DNA of 5,749 bases, from NCBI GenBank assembly GCA_020444765.1, contig JAGRHW010000241.1:1-5749 (forward strand). The letters are read 5' to 3'. Numbering within the stretch: position 1 is the first letter of the stretch; every line of letters starts with the position of its first letter. Of this stretch, positions 1 to 5,749 are shown piece by piece. Both the position numbers and the translations under genes were made by a program. The notes beneath the pieces were generated by a model. That model saw only the letters and a program-made list of their open reading frames with translations, made no database searches and was not told the DNA's origin. This stretch comes from Gammaproteobacteria bacterium (GTDB taxonomy: Bacteria > Pseudomonadota > Gammaproteobacteria > Granulosicoccales > Granulosicoccaceae).

Positions 1-1
1 G

Positions 2-103
2 CTCGCCCTGCCGCCGGTCAAAATCCACTGTTCGGTACTGGCTGAGGATGCAATTGCCGCGGCTATCGAAGATATCGCCAAGAAACGCGGAAAAACAAGC
101 TAG
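2..103 (+). CDS. iscU: IscU, Fe-S cluster assembly scaffold (3' end only)
   Basis: This is the last 33 codons of the scaffold protein on which IscS-derived sulfur and iron are built into a [2Fe-2S] cluster; the gene begins before the window. The reading frame gives [18 protein letters not shown] and ends with a basic tail (KKRGKTS) at TAG 101-103. The LPPVK motif (8-22) is the known binding site for the chaperone HscA, whose gene lies downstream. The cysteine at 29-31 matches the third conserved cluster-ligand cysteine of IscU (Cys106 in E. coli). The stop lies 10 bases before the iscA start, as in a tightly packed operon. IscR and IscS would be expected upstream but cannot be seen. Identification rests on the motif, the cysteine and the neighbours. 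Confidence 0.95.
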   Translation, partial: LALPPVKIHCSVLAEDAIAAAIEDIAKKRGKTS

Positions 104-113
104 GCAAGAGGTT

Positions 114-437
114 ATGGGAATTACGCTGACAGACGCGGCGGCAACGCACGTCAAATCGTATTTGCAGAATCGTGGTTCAGGCATCGGCCTGCGTCTGGGT
201 GTGCGTACGACCGGCTGTTCCGGCATGGCGTATGTGCTTGAGTTCGCCGATGAGGTGCTGGATAACGATACCGTGTTTGAAGATAACGACGTCAAGGTGG
301 TCGTGGATGCCAAAAGCCTGATTTACCTTGACGGCACCGAGCTCGATTTCGCCAGGGAAGGGCTTAATGAAGGGTTTAAATTCAATAATCCGAATGTGAA
401 GGACCAGTGTGGTTGCGGCGAGAGTTTTAACGTTTAG
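114..437 (+). CDS. iscA: IscA, A-type iron-sulfur cluster carrier
   Basis: IscA is a small cytosolic A-type protein that binds iron or a Fe-S cluster and helps deliver clusters, chiefly [4Fe-4S], to target enzymes. From ATG 114 the product is 107 residues, the same length as E. coli IscA, and begins [10 protein letters not shown]. The three family cysteines are present: Cys35 in [10 protein letters not shown], and Cys99 and Cys101 in the C-terminal CGCGESF motif. An in-frame ATG at 48 would add 22 residues not found in the family and overlap the end of iscU by more than 50 bases, so I reject it. A purine-rich AAGAGG (106-111) lies very close to the chosen ATG, so the ribosome site is not ideal; translation may be coupled to iscU. 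A strong terminator-like hairpin follows the stop. Confidence 0.97.
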   Translation: MGITLTDAAATHVKSYLQNRGSGIGLRLGVRTTGCSGMAYVLEFADEVLDNDTVFEDNDVKVVVDAKSLIYLDGTELDFAREGLNEGFKFNNPNVKDQCGCGESFNV

Positions 438-456
438 CGATCCCGGGGCAAACCTG

Positions 457-487
457 AAAACGCCCTGCATCGCGGGGCGTTTTTTTT
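457..487 (+). terminator. strong intrinsic-terminator hairpin between iscA and hscB
   Basis: A 12-base-pair stem (457-468 with 472-483, one G-T pair) has an ATC loop and a GC-rich core. It leads directly into a run of eight T (480-487), a textbook rho-independent terminator for + strand transcription. It starts 20 bases after the iscA stop and ends 27 bases before the hscB start. The leftward side offers only four T, so it looks one-directional. Being inside the isc operon, it probably acts as a partial terminator that lowers hscBA-fdx-iscX transcription relative to iscUA, or it marks the 3' end of a shorter transcript. The structure is seen; its efficiency is inferred. Confidence 0.85.
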
Positions 488-514
488 GGGTCCGGAGGCA
501 GTGGTGGTGAATCA

Positions 515-1051
515 ATGAGCGTTAATTTTTCTGATAACTACTTTGCCTTGTTTGATTTGCCGCCAGCCATGTCCGTTGATCGGGAGCAGCTGGATTCGCG
601 TTACAAGGCGCTGCAACGTGAGTTGCATCCAGACCGGTTTGTCAATGCGAGCGACAGTGAGCGTCGCTGGTCGATGCAGGCGACCTCGCTGGTCAACCAG
701 GCCAGGCAAACCCTGCTCGACCCTTTGGCGCGTGCCATTTATTTATTGTCTTTGTCGGGTATAGATATCGATGCCGAAACCGACACGCGGATGTCCGGCG
801 ACTTTCTGATGACGCAGATGACGTTGCGTGAGTCTCTGGAAGACGCCAGGGCGTCTGCCAATCCTTTCGAGGAGTTTGATGGCTTGAGGCGCACGGTTCA
901 TGAGATGTCAAAGGAGATCGAGACAGCTTTTGAGACAGCTTTCGAAGCCGGAAATCTTGCCGAGGCCAGGGATCGCGCGCGGGAATGGCAGTTTTTATAC
1001 AAGTTGAAAGCCGAAGTAGATGAAGTCGAAAGTGAGCTGGATGAGTATTGA
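515..1051 (+). CDS. hscB: HscB (Hsc20), J-domain co-chaperone for Fe-S assembly
   Basis: HscB is the cytosolic J-protein that escorts IscU to HscA and stimulates the HscA ATPase, promoting cluster release. The 178-residue product (171 in E. coli) has an N-terminal J domain at about 8-80, with the invariant HPD at 38-40 in ELHPDRF and the family features NYFALFDLP (8-16) and INQA-like VNQARQTL (60-67). A C-terminal three-helix region at about 95-175, which binds IscU in this family, is rich in acidic residues and ends DEVESELDEY. The start is the first in-frame start codon after the upstream terminator. GGAGG at 494-498 is 16 bases from it, rather far, and the nearer GGTGGTGA (503-510) may serve instead. 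Residues 136-143 are a tandem ETAF-ETAF duplication. The gene has a terminator-like hairpin on each side. Confidence 0.96.
   Translation: MSVNFSDNYFALFDLPPAMSVDREQLDSRYKALQRELHPDRFVNASDSERRWSMQATSLVNQARQTLLDPLARAIYLLSLSGIDIDAETDTRMSGDFLMTQMTLRESLEDARASANPFEEFDGLRRTVHEMSKEIETAFETAFEAGNLAEARDRAREWQFLYKLKAEVDEVESELDEY
920..943 (+). repeat. 12-base in-frame tandem duplication in hscB
   Basis: Two adjacent 12-base units (920-931 and 932-943) differ only in the last base, T versus C. They encode ETAF twice, at residues 136-143 of HscB, within the predicted C-terminal helical domain. Near-identity at the DNA level suggests a recent slippage-type duplication that kept the frame. It accounts for four of the seven extra residues relative to E. 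coli HscB. Confidence 0.8.
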
Positions 1052-1076
1052 TATGTTCAGATTGAGACCGGCAGAT

Positions 1077-1099
1077 TACGGCGCGTGCCGTATTTTTTT
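1077..1099 (+). terminator. terminator-like hairpin between hscB and hscA
   Basis: A perfect six-base-pair stem TACGGC/GCCGTA (1077-1082 with 1087-1092) with a GCGT loop is followed at once by seven T (1093-1099). It lies in the 84-base gap between the hscB stop and the hscA start. The stem is shorter than that of the hairpin before hscB, so I expect partial rather than complete termination. hscA and hscB are normally co-transcribed, so read-through must be substantial unless hscA has its own promoter; I see no convincing one in the remaining 36 bases. Confidence 0.6.
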
Positions 1100-1135
1100 G
1101 CGACAAACCGTAAATTGCGGGTCAGGTAGCTGAGT

Positions 1136-3016
1136 ATGGCCTTACTGCAAATTGCTGAACCCGGTCGGTCAACAGCGCCGCATCAGCACCGGCGGGCGGC
1201 AGGGATCGATCTCGGAACGACCAACTCGCTGGTCGCCAGTGTGGTCAGTGGATCGCCGGTCGTGTTGAAAGACCTTGATGAAACCGCTCATATACCTTCG
1301 GTAGTCAGCTATGGTGAGGCTGGTGTCGAAGCGGTCGGGATCGAGGCCATGCGTCGGGCTGCCGAAGATCCGCTGAACACCATCAGTTCGGTAAAACGCC
1401 TGGTCGGAAAGTCAATCGACGAGATTCGCGCAGACAAGGTCCGTTTGCGCTACGAGCTTGACGATAGCGCGGCAACCCCGCGGATCAAGACGGCCAGCGG
1501 TCCGGTATCTCCGATCGAGGTTTCCGCCGAAATCCTGCGTGCCTTGAAAAAGCGTGCCGAGAAGTCGCTTGGCGGTGATCTGATGGGGGCCGTGATTACC
1601 GTGCCCGCTTACTTTGATGACGCGCAGCGCCAGGCGACCCGGGATGCGGCGAAAATCGCCGGCTTGCATGTGCTGAGGTTGATCAACGAACCAACTGCGG
1701 CGGCGCTTGCCTATGGCCTCGACAAGAACTGTGAAGGTGTTATCGCCATTTATGACCTGGGTGGCGGCACATTTGATTTCTCCCTGCTGCGACTGCAGGG
1801 CGGTGTCTTCGAGGTGCTGGCTACCTCCGGCGATTCAGCGCTGGGTGGTGACGATATCGATCGTGCGATTGCCGTCTGGCTGGAAACCCGGCATGGACTG
1901 AATGAGGTTGTCGTGTCGGACGAGCGCAAACTGCTGAGTCTGGCTCGTTCCCTCAAGGAGCAACTGAGTGCCGTCGAGCAGACTGACTACCGCTTGTCAC
2001 TGTCCGGCGGTGAGTTGGCCGGCGAGATGAGCCGGGAAACCCTGAACTCGCTGGCTGCCGAATTGATCAGGCAAACGATAACGCCTTGCCGGCGAGCTTT
2101 GCGTGATGCCAAGGTCAGTCGTGAAGACATCGAAGCGGTCGTGATGGTTGGCGGCTCGACCCGCATGCCTTATATCCGTGAGACGGTGAGTGAGTTTTTC
2201 GGCAAGCCGGTGCTGACCGATATCGATCCGGATCAGGTCGTCGCGCTCGGGGCGGCTATCCAGGCCAATGTCCTGGTTGGCAACAAACCCGATTCCGATA
2301 TGTTATTGCTGGATGTTATTCCGCTTTCGCTGGGGCTGGAAACAATGGGTAACCTGGCGGAAAAGATCATTCCCCGCAACACGACCATTCCGGTTGCCAG
2401 GGCGCAGGAATTTACAACCTACAAGGATGGCCAGACGGCGATGTCTCTGCACGTCATTCAGGGTGAGCGCGAGCTGGTTAGTGATTGCCGCTCACTGGCC
2501 TGTTTTGAGTTGCGCGGGATACCTCCCATGGTTGCGGGGCAGGCCAGGGTGCAGGTGACTTTTCAGGTTGATGCCGACGGCTTGCTGAATGTCTCGGCGG
2601 TCGAGAAAACCAGTGGCGTGCTCGCCAGCGTCGAAGTCAAACCTTCTTACGGACTGACCGATGCCGAGGTTGAGCACATGCTCAAAAGCTCGATGGATTG
2701 TGCTGAACAGGATATGCTCGCGCGCAAATTGCGGGAGCAGAAAGTTGAAGCCGATCGGGTCGTCGAAGCCCTCGATTCGGCGATGCGTCACGATGCCGAA
2801 GCCTTTCTTTCCGTTGAAGAAAAACAAGTACTGCTTGAGGCGCGGGATAGCTTGCTCAAAGCCCGTGATGGTGAAGACGCGGCGGCGATCAAGTCAGCAA
2901 TCGAGGCCGTCGAAAGCGCCAGTGAAGACTATGTTGCCCGGCGTATGAATGCCAGCGTAAAAAAAGCCATGGCCGGTCATAAGCTGGAAGAGTTTAACAA
3001 ACCAGAGAAATCCTGA
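1136..3016 (+). CDS. hscA: HscA (Hsc66), Hsp70-type chaperone for IscU
   Basis: HscA is a specialised cytosolic Hsp70 that binds the LPPVK motif of IscU and uses ATP, with HscB, to drive cluster transfer to acceptor proteins. The product has 626 residues (616 in E. coli). The start [17 protein letters not shown] matches the characteristic HscA N-terminus, which settles ATG 1136; AGG at 1124-1126 is a weak ribosome site. The ATPase domain spans about 20-385, with Hsp70 signatures GIDLGTTNS (23-31), [14 protein letters not shown] (153-166), [12 protein letters not shown] (205-216) and [11 protein letters not shown] (335-345). The interdomain linker region is [13 protein letters not shown] (393-405). 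The substrate-binding beta domain runs to about 505 and a helical lid to the end, finishing in a short charged tail. It differs from DnaK in length, N-terminus and operon context. All expected domains are present. Confidence 0.98.
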   Translation: MALLQIAEPGRSTAPHQHRRAAGIDLGTTNSLVASVVSGSPVVLKDLDETAHIPSVVSYGEAGVEAVGIEAMRRAAEDPLNTISSVKRLVGKSIDEIRADKVRLRYELDDSAATPRIKTASGPVSPIEVSAEILRALKKRAEKSLGGDLMGAVITVPAYFDDAQRQATRDAAKIAGLHVLRLINEPTAAALAYGLDKNCEGVIAIYDLGGGTFDFSLLRLQGGVFEVLATSGDSALGGDDIDRAIAVWLETRHGLNEVVVSDERKLLSLARSLKEQLSAVEQTDYRLSLSGGELAGEMSRETLNSLAAELIRQTITPCRRALRDAKVSREDIEAVVMVGGSTRMPYIRETVSEFFGKPVLTDIDPDQVVALGAAIQANVLVGNKPDSDMLLLDVIPLSLGLETMGNLAEKIIPRNTTIPVARAQEFTTYKDGQTAMSLHVIQGERELVSDCRSLACFELRGIPPMVAGQARVQVTFQVDADGLLNVSAVEKTSGVLASVEVKPSYGLTDAEVEHMLKSSMDCAEQDMLARKLREQKVEADRVVEALDSAMRHDAEAFLSVEEKQVLLEARDSLLKARDGEDAAAIKSAIEAVESASEDYVARRMNASVKKAMAGHKLEEFNKPEKS

Positions 3017-3056
3017 AGTCCCCGGACCGATATCCTGGAATACCACGGAAACACTG

Positions 3057-3395
3057 ATGCCGAAAATCGTTGTCTTACCCCATCCGGAAATCTGCCCTGA
3101 AGGCGCGGCTTTCGAGGTCGAGCCCGGCGTCTCGGTCTGCGATGCCTTGTTGCGCAATGATGTGGAAATTGAGCATGCCTGTGAGAAGTCCTGTGCCTGC
3201 ACGACCTGTCATGTCTATGTGCGAAAAGGGCTGGAGTCGCTTGAAGAGGCTTCGGAGCTGGAAGAAGATTATCTTGACAAGGCCTGGGGGCTGGATCCCG
3301 ATTCGCGCCTGAGTTGCCAGGCTATTGTCGAAGATGAGGATCTTGAGATCGAGATCCCGAAATATACCATTAACATGGTTTCTGAAGTTCACTAG
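3057..3395 (+). CDS. fdx: Isc-type [2Fe-2S] ferredoxin
   Basis: This adrenodoxin-like ferredoxin supplies electrons for cluster formation on IscU, working with IscS/IscU in the cytosol. The 112-residue product (111 in E. coli) has the cluster-binding cysteines in the C-X5-C-X2-C spacing at 42, 48 and 51, plus the distal ligand Cys87 in SRLSCQA. Cys46, the additional conserved cysteine of Isc ferredoxins, is also present in ACEKSCACTTC. The C-terminus IEIPKYTIN is typical of the Isc subgroup rather than of plant-type or metabolic ferredoxins. The protein is strongly acidic. GGAA (3047-3050) lies six bases before the ATG, and the gene follows hscA by 40 bases without a T-tract hairpin, consistent with one transcript. 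Confidence 0.97.
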   Translation: MPKIVVLPHPEICPEGAAFEVEPGVSVCDALLRNDVEIEHACEKSCACTTCHVYVRKGLESLEEASELEEDYLDKAWGLDPDSRLSCQAIVEDEDLEIEIPKYTINMVSEVH

Positions 3396-3414
3396 TCAGC
3401 GACCGGAGAATCCC

Positions 3415-3609
3415 ATGAAGTGGAATGATGTGTTGGACATCGCCATCGCTCTTGACGAACAGCACCCTGATGTTGATCCGCAGTATGTGCGTTTTACCGA
3501 TCTGCATGCCTGGGTTTGTGCGCTTGATGAGTTCGACGATGATCCGGAGCGATCGAATGAGAAAATTCTCGAAGCGATTCAGATGACCTGGATCGAAGAA
3601 AAAGACTAA
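3415..3609 (+). CDS. iscX: IscX (YfhJ), small acidic Fe-S assembly regulator
   Basis: IscX is a small acidic protein that binds IscS and iron and modulates the rate of cluster assembly; its exact role is debated. The product has 64 residues (66 in E. coli) and shows the family signatures MKWNDVLDIA at the start, VRFTDLHAWV (25-34), and the acidic DEFDDDPERSNEKILEAI (38-55) used for iron and IscS contact. GGAG (3405-3408) stands six bases before ATG 3415, which decides this start; longer in-frame extensions overlap fdx and lack family similarity. It follows fdx by 19 bases and is the last gene of the isc cluster here. I see no clear terminator after it; a tRNA promoter begins within ten bases of its stop. 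Confidence 0.95.
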   Translation: MKWNDVLDIAIALDEQHPDVDPQYVRFTDLHAWVCALDEFDDDPERSNEKILEAIQMTWIEEKD

Positions 3610-3615
3610 TCTACA

Positions 3616-3644
3616 TTGACGCAGGCGGTCCGATTGCGTAGACT
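3616..3644 (+). promoter_or_regulatory. sigma70-type promoter for the tRNA-Pro/Arg/His group
   Basis: A -35 box TTGACG (3616-3621, five of six consensus) and a -10 box TAGACT (3639-3644, four of six, keeping the key A and final T) are separated by exactly 17 bases. The bases after the -10, CGCGCCC, form a very GC-rich discriminator, as is known for growth-rate and ppGpp (stringent) controlled stable-RNA promoters. Transcription would start near 3652, leaving a leader of about 54 bases to be trimmed before tRNA-Pro. The boxes are seen; stringent control is inferred. Confidence 0.65.
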
Positions 3645-3705
3645 CGCGCCCCTGCAAACACAAGCCTTTAGGGCGATGTTTTTGCTTCGTTGGATACAGA
3701 CCGTT

Positions 3706-3782
<77 letters not shown>

Positions 3783-3792
3783 TCACTGCATT

Positions 3793-3804
3793 CAGCACAC
3801 ACCT
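3793..3804 (+). repeat. spacer repeat CAGCACACACCT, copy 1
   Basis: This exact 12-base sequence lies in the Pro-Arg spacer, ten bases after the tRNA-Pro CCA, and occurs again at 4025-4036 after tRNA-His. It could be a processing signal or a relic of spacer duplication; function is unknown. A small CACC-TGCG-GGTG hairpin overlaps its 3' end, but copy 2 does not share this. Confidence 0.5.
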
Positions 3805-3830
3805 GCGGGTGGTTAACAGGTTTATCCAAT

Positions 3831-3907
3831 GCGCCCGTAGCTCATTTGGATAGAGCATCGGCCTTCTAAGCCGAGGGTAGCAGGTTCGAATCCTGCCGGG
3901 CGTGCCA
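3831..3907 (+). tRNA. tRNA-Arg (anticodon TCT)
   Basis: This is a 77-base cloverleaf with acceptor GCGCCCG/CGGGCGT (first pair G-T in the other register end, otherwise paired), D arm GCTC/GAGC, anticodon stem TCGGC/GCCGA and T arm GCAGG-TTCGAAT-CCTGC. The anticodon TCT is at 3865-3867, so it reads AGA and, by wobble, AGG. The discriminator is G and CCA is encoded at 3905-3907. The gene lies 48 bases after tRNA-Pro and only 11 before tRNA-His, indicating one precursor transcript. Confidence 0.96.
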
Positions 3908-3918
3908 GTTTTATCTAT

Positions 3919-3995
3919 GGTGGGCGTAGCTCAGTTGGTAGAGCGCAGGATTGTGATTCCTGTGGTCGTGGGTTCGAATCCCATCGTCCACCCCA
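3919..3995 (+). tRNA. tRNA-His (anticodon GTG)
   Basis: The cloverleaf has acceptor GTGGGCG/CGTCCAC, D arm GCTC/GAGC, anticodon stem CAGGA/TCCTG and T arm GTGGG-TTCGAAT-CCCAT. The anticodon GTG is at 3953-3955. The encoded G at -1 (3919) faces C73 (3992), the identity pair required by histidyl-tRNA synthetase. CCA is encoded at 3993-3995. It is very close in sequence to E. coli hisR. Confidence 0.97.
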
Positions 3996-4024
3996 TTTTT
4001 CAAGTCTCCTTGAAGGCAGGCCTA

Positions 4025-4036
4025 CAGCACACACCT
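4025..4036 (+). repeat. spacer repeat CAGCACACACCT, copy 2
   Basis: This is the second exact copy of the 12-base sequence at 3793-3804, here 29 bases after the tRNA-His CCA. It sits in the 183-base spacer before tRNA-Leu (3996-4178). That spacer also holds a small TTCAAG-TCTC-CTTGAA hairpin near 4003-4018 without a following T-run, and the tRNA-Leu promoter at its far end. I see nothing else there. Confidence 0.5.
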
Positions 4037-4132
4037 TTTGCTGATGAGGTTGAGGGGAATCAAGAAGCATCCAGGTTACCGTATCCGGCGGATTTTCTGA
4101 TGCTGATTCTTATCTTTCTGAGCAGCGTCTGA

Positions 4133-4162
4133 CTCAAAATAACGCAGCGTTTGCGGTATACT
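4133..4162 (+). promoter_or_regulatory. likely tRNA-Leu promoter
   Basis: TATACT (4157-4162) is a good -10 box (five of six) followed by the GC-rich discriminator GCACGGC, as in stable-RNA promoters. The start would be near 4169-4171, about ten bases before the mature tRNA. The -35 is poor: only CTCAAA or TCAAAA lies at proper spacing, while the better CTGACT (4129-4134) is 22 bases away, too far. The promoter may also serve tig. Confidence 0.45.
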
Positions 4163-4178
4163 GCACGGCTAGAGATAT

Positions 4179-4263
<85 letters not shown>

Positions 4264-4356
4264 TCATTAACACCAAGGCTCTTGCTCGTCTGAGAGCGTA
4301 ATTTCAATTTGTGTCTGTCGGCTCTGTGCATGTGCTGGCAGATATTGAGGTGAAAC

Positions 4357-5661
4357 ATGCAAGTATCGGTAGAAACAACCCAGGGTCTGGAGCGCAAGCT
4401 GACCGTTCAGCTGCCGTCCGGAGATATCGACAATAAGGTCGATGAACGCCTTAACTCCTTGAAAAAAACCGCAAAAGTCAACGGCTTTCGGCCAGGCAAG
4501 GTGCCTATGGCGATTATCCGTAAGCGCTACGGAGACAAGGTTCGTGGCGAAATTCTGGGCGATATGATCAATAGCAGTTTCTACGAGGCGGTGGCCAAGG
4601 AAAAGCTCCGGCCTGCAGGTTATCCTCAGATCCGTCCGGTTGAGGCAGAGGGCGGAGATAACTTCGTATTCGATGCGGTTTTTGAAGTTTATCCGGAATT
4701 TGAACCTGCAAATGTGGATAGCCTCGAAATAGAGAAGTCGGAAGTTGAAGTAACCGCTGCAGATGTCGATGACATGCTGGAAACCTTACGCAAGCAAAGA
4801 AGCCAGTGGCAGCCGGTCGAGAGAGCTGCCGTCGAAGGCGATCAGTTGCTGATAGATTTTACCGGCCGGGTGGATGGTGAGGAATTCTCCGGCGGCAAGG
4901 CCGAGAATGCCCCGCTGGTGCTGGGTTCCGGCTCAATGATCGATGGCTTTGAGTCACAATTGACCGGGATGAAGGCCGGCGATGAAAAAACCATCACCGT
5001 GCAGTTCCCTGAAAAATATCAGGCCGAAGAGCTTGCCGGCAAAGAGGCCGAATTTGATATCAAGGTGCATACCGTCAAGGAGTCCGTGTTGCCCGAGATC
5101 GATGAAGCGTTCGTCAAGAGTTTTGGTGTCGAGGACGGCTCCATCGAAAAGCTGCGCGATGATGTCGAGAAAAACATGCAGCGAGAACTGAAGCAGGCGG
5201 TCGATAATCAAACAAAACAGCAGATCATGGATGGGTTGCTGGAACTCAATCCTCTCGAGATTCCGAAGGCGTTGGTCAAGGATGAGATCGGGCGCCTCAA
5301 ACAGCAGCTGGTGCAGCAAATGCCAAATGCCGCTGAGTTTGAAAAATTAGGCGATGAGATGTTCACCGAAGACGCTGAAAGAAGGGTCAGGTTGGGACTG
5401 GTTATTGCCGAAATAGTTAAAAAGAATGATATCAAGGCGAGTCCGGAGAAAGTGCGGGAGCAAGTTGAGCTTATCGCATCTTCTTATCAGGAACCTCAGC
5501 AGGTAATAGACTATTATTACGGTAACCGTGAACTTCTGCAGAATGTAGAAGGGCTGGTTCTTGAGCAGGCGGTTTGTGACTGGGTCATGGACTCGGCTAA
5601 AGTCACGGGCGTAAGTAAATCGTTCAAGGACATCATGAATAAAACCAGACCTCCGATGTAA
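4357..5661 (+). CDS. tig: trigger factor, ribosome-associated chaperone and peptidyl-prolyl isomerase
   Basis: Trigger factor docks at the ribosome exit tunnel through protein L23 and shields and helps fold nascent chains; it also isomerises prolyl bonds. The product has 434 residues (432 in E. coli), and MQVSVETTQGLERK matches the family start. The N-terminal ribosome-binding domain (about 1-115) carries the signature loop GFRPGKVP at 43-50. The FKBP-type isomerase domain lies at about 160-243 (IDFTGRVDGEEFSGG, MIDGFE, FPEKY). The helical C-terminal arms cover about 245-434 and are joined to the 115-150 linker. GAGG (4347-4350) stands six bases before the ATG, fixing the start. A probable clpP follows after 50 bases, the usual tig-clpP arrangement. 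No T-tract terminator separates the gene from tRNA-Leu upstream. Confidence 0.98.
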   Translation: MQVSVETTQGLERKLTVQLPSGDIDNKVDERLNSLKKTAKVNGFRPGKVPMAIIRKRYGDKVRGEILGDMINSSFYEAVAKEKLRPAGYPQIRPVEAEGGDNFVFDAVFEVYPEFEPANVDSLEIEKSEVEVTAADVDDMLETLRKQRSQWQPVERAAVEGDQLLIDFTGRVDGEEFSGGKAENAPLVLGSGSMIDGFESQLTGMKAGDEKTITVQFPEKYQAEELAGKEAEFDIKVHTVKESVLPEIDEAFVKSFGVEDGSIEKLRDDVEKNMQRELKQAVDNQTKQQIMDGLLELNPLEIPKALVKDEIGRLKQQLVQQMPNAAEFEKLGDEMFTEDAERRVRLGLVIAEIVKKNDIKASPEKVREQVELIASSYQEPQQVIDYYYGNRELLQNVEGLVLEQAVCDWVMDSAKVTGVSKSFKDIMNKTRPPM

Positions 5662-5711
5662 CGGAGAGGCGGTTATTTTGTTTGTAAAAACAATCGGAGA
5701 AAGCAGAAACC

Positions 5712-5749
5712 ATGAGTTTTTCACTGGATAAATCACAGATACACGCACC
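5712..5749 (+). CDS. clpP: probable ClpP protease subunit (5' end only)
   Basis: Only the first 12 codons are inside the window, reading MSFSLDKSQIHA. This is too short for any domain, but short MS-type leaders of this kind precede the conserved LVPMVIE region in proteobacterial ClpP, and clpP directly after tig is the usual order in this group. GGAG (5696-5699) lies 12 bases before the ATG, somewhat far. The 50-base gap holds only a weak AT-rich hairpin (5678-5693) and no terminator, so co-transcription with tig is possible. The identity is inferred mainly from position. Confidence 0.55.
   Translation, partial: MSFSLDKSQIHA

Noticed and set aside
48..113. In-frame upstream ATG that would extend IscA by 22 residues
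   Set aside because: It overlaps the iscU coding end, and the extension has no counterpart in IscA; ATG 114 gives exactly the family length of 107.
3325..3414. N-terminal extension of IscX by 30 residues
   Set aside because: It lies inside fdx in another frame, is rich in Arg and Ser unlike IscX, and the ribosome site GGAG at 3405-3408 supports ATG 3415.
3647..3683. Possible isc operon terminator, CGCCC/GGGCG followed by a short T-run
   Set aside because: The stem is only five pairs with a loop of about 19 bases, the T-run does not follow directly, and it lies downstream of the tRNA promoter.
4278..4309. Hairpin after tRNA-Leu as terminator
   Set aside because: The GCTCT/AGAGC stem is short and is followed by a broken AT stretch rather than a T-run.
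5678..5693. TTGTTT/AAACAA hairpin between tig and clpP as terminator
   Set aside because: The stem is six mostly A-T pairs with no T-run after it, so it is unlikely to stop transcription.

Overview
The window is a stretch of ordinary housekeeping chromosome from a gammaproteobacterium (a betaproteobacterium is less likely). The isc-encoded proteins closely follow the Escherichia coli IscU/IscA/HscB/HscA/Fdx/IscX series in order, length and key residues, and a tig gene and probable clpP follow. Base composition looks even, a little above 50% GC. I see no phage, transposon or CRISPR signature. All genes are on the + strand.

Positions 1-3609 hold the downstream part of an isc iron-sulfur cluster assembly operon: the 3' end of iscU, then iscA, hscB, hscA, fdx and iscX. 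IscU is the scaffold. HscA (Hsp70) and HscB (its J-protein) release the cluster from IscU by binding its LPPVK motif, which is visible at 8-22. Fdx supplies electrons, IscA is an A-type iron/cluster carrier, and IscX is a small acidic regulator. The least expected feature is that hscB is flanked by two terminator-like hairpins with T-tracts (457-487 and 1077-1099), both inside what is normally treated as one transcription unit.

Positions 3610-4263 hold four tRNA genes: Pro(TGG), Arg(TCT), His(GTG) and Leu(TAG), all with encoded CCA. A good sigma70-type promoter with a GC-rich discriminator starts right at the iscX stop and probably drives Pro-Arg-His. The Leu gene lies after a 183-base spacer, the longest gene-free stretch here, with its own likely -10 box. 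Two spacers share an exact 12-base repeat.

Positions 4357-5661 encode trigger factor, the ribosome-bound chaperone and prolyl isomerase. The window ends 38 bases into another coding region, which by position and start is probably clpP. No strong terminator separates tRNA-Leu from tig.

The genes themselves are well-known families and I do not see a new biological system. The points worth a second look are regulatory: the intra-operon terminators, the promoter arrangement of the tRNA block, and small repeats.
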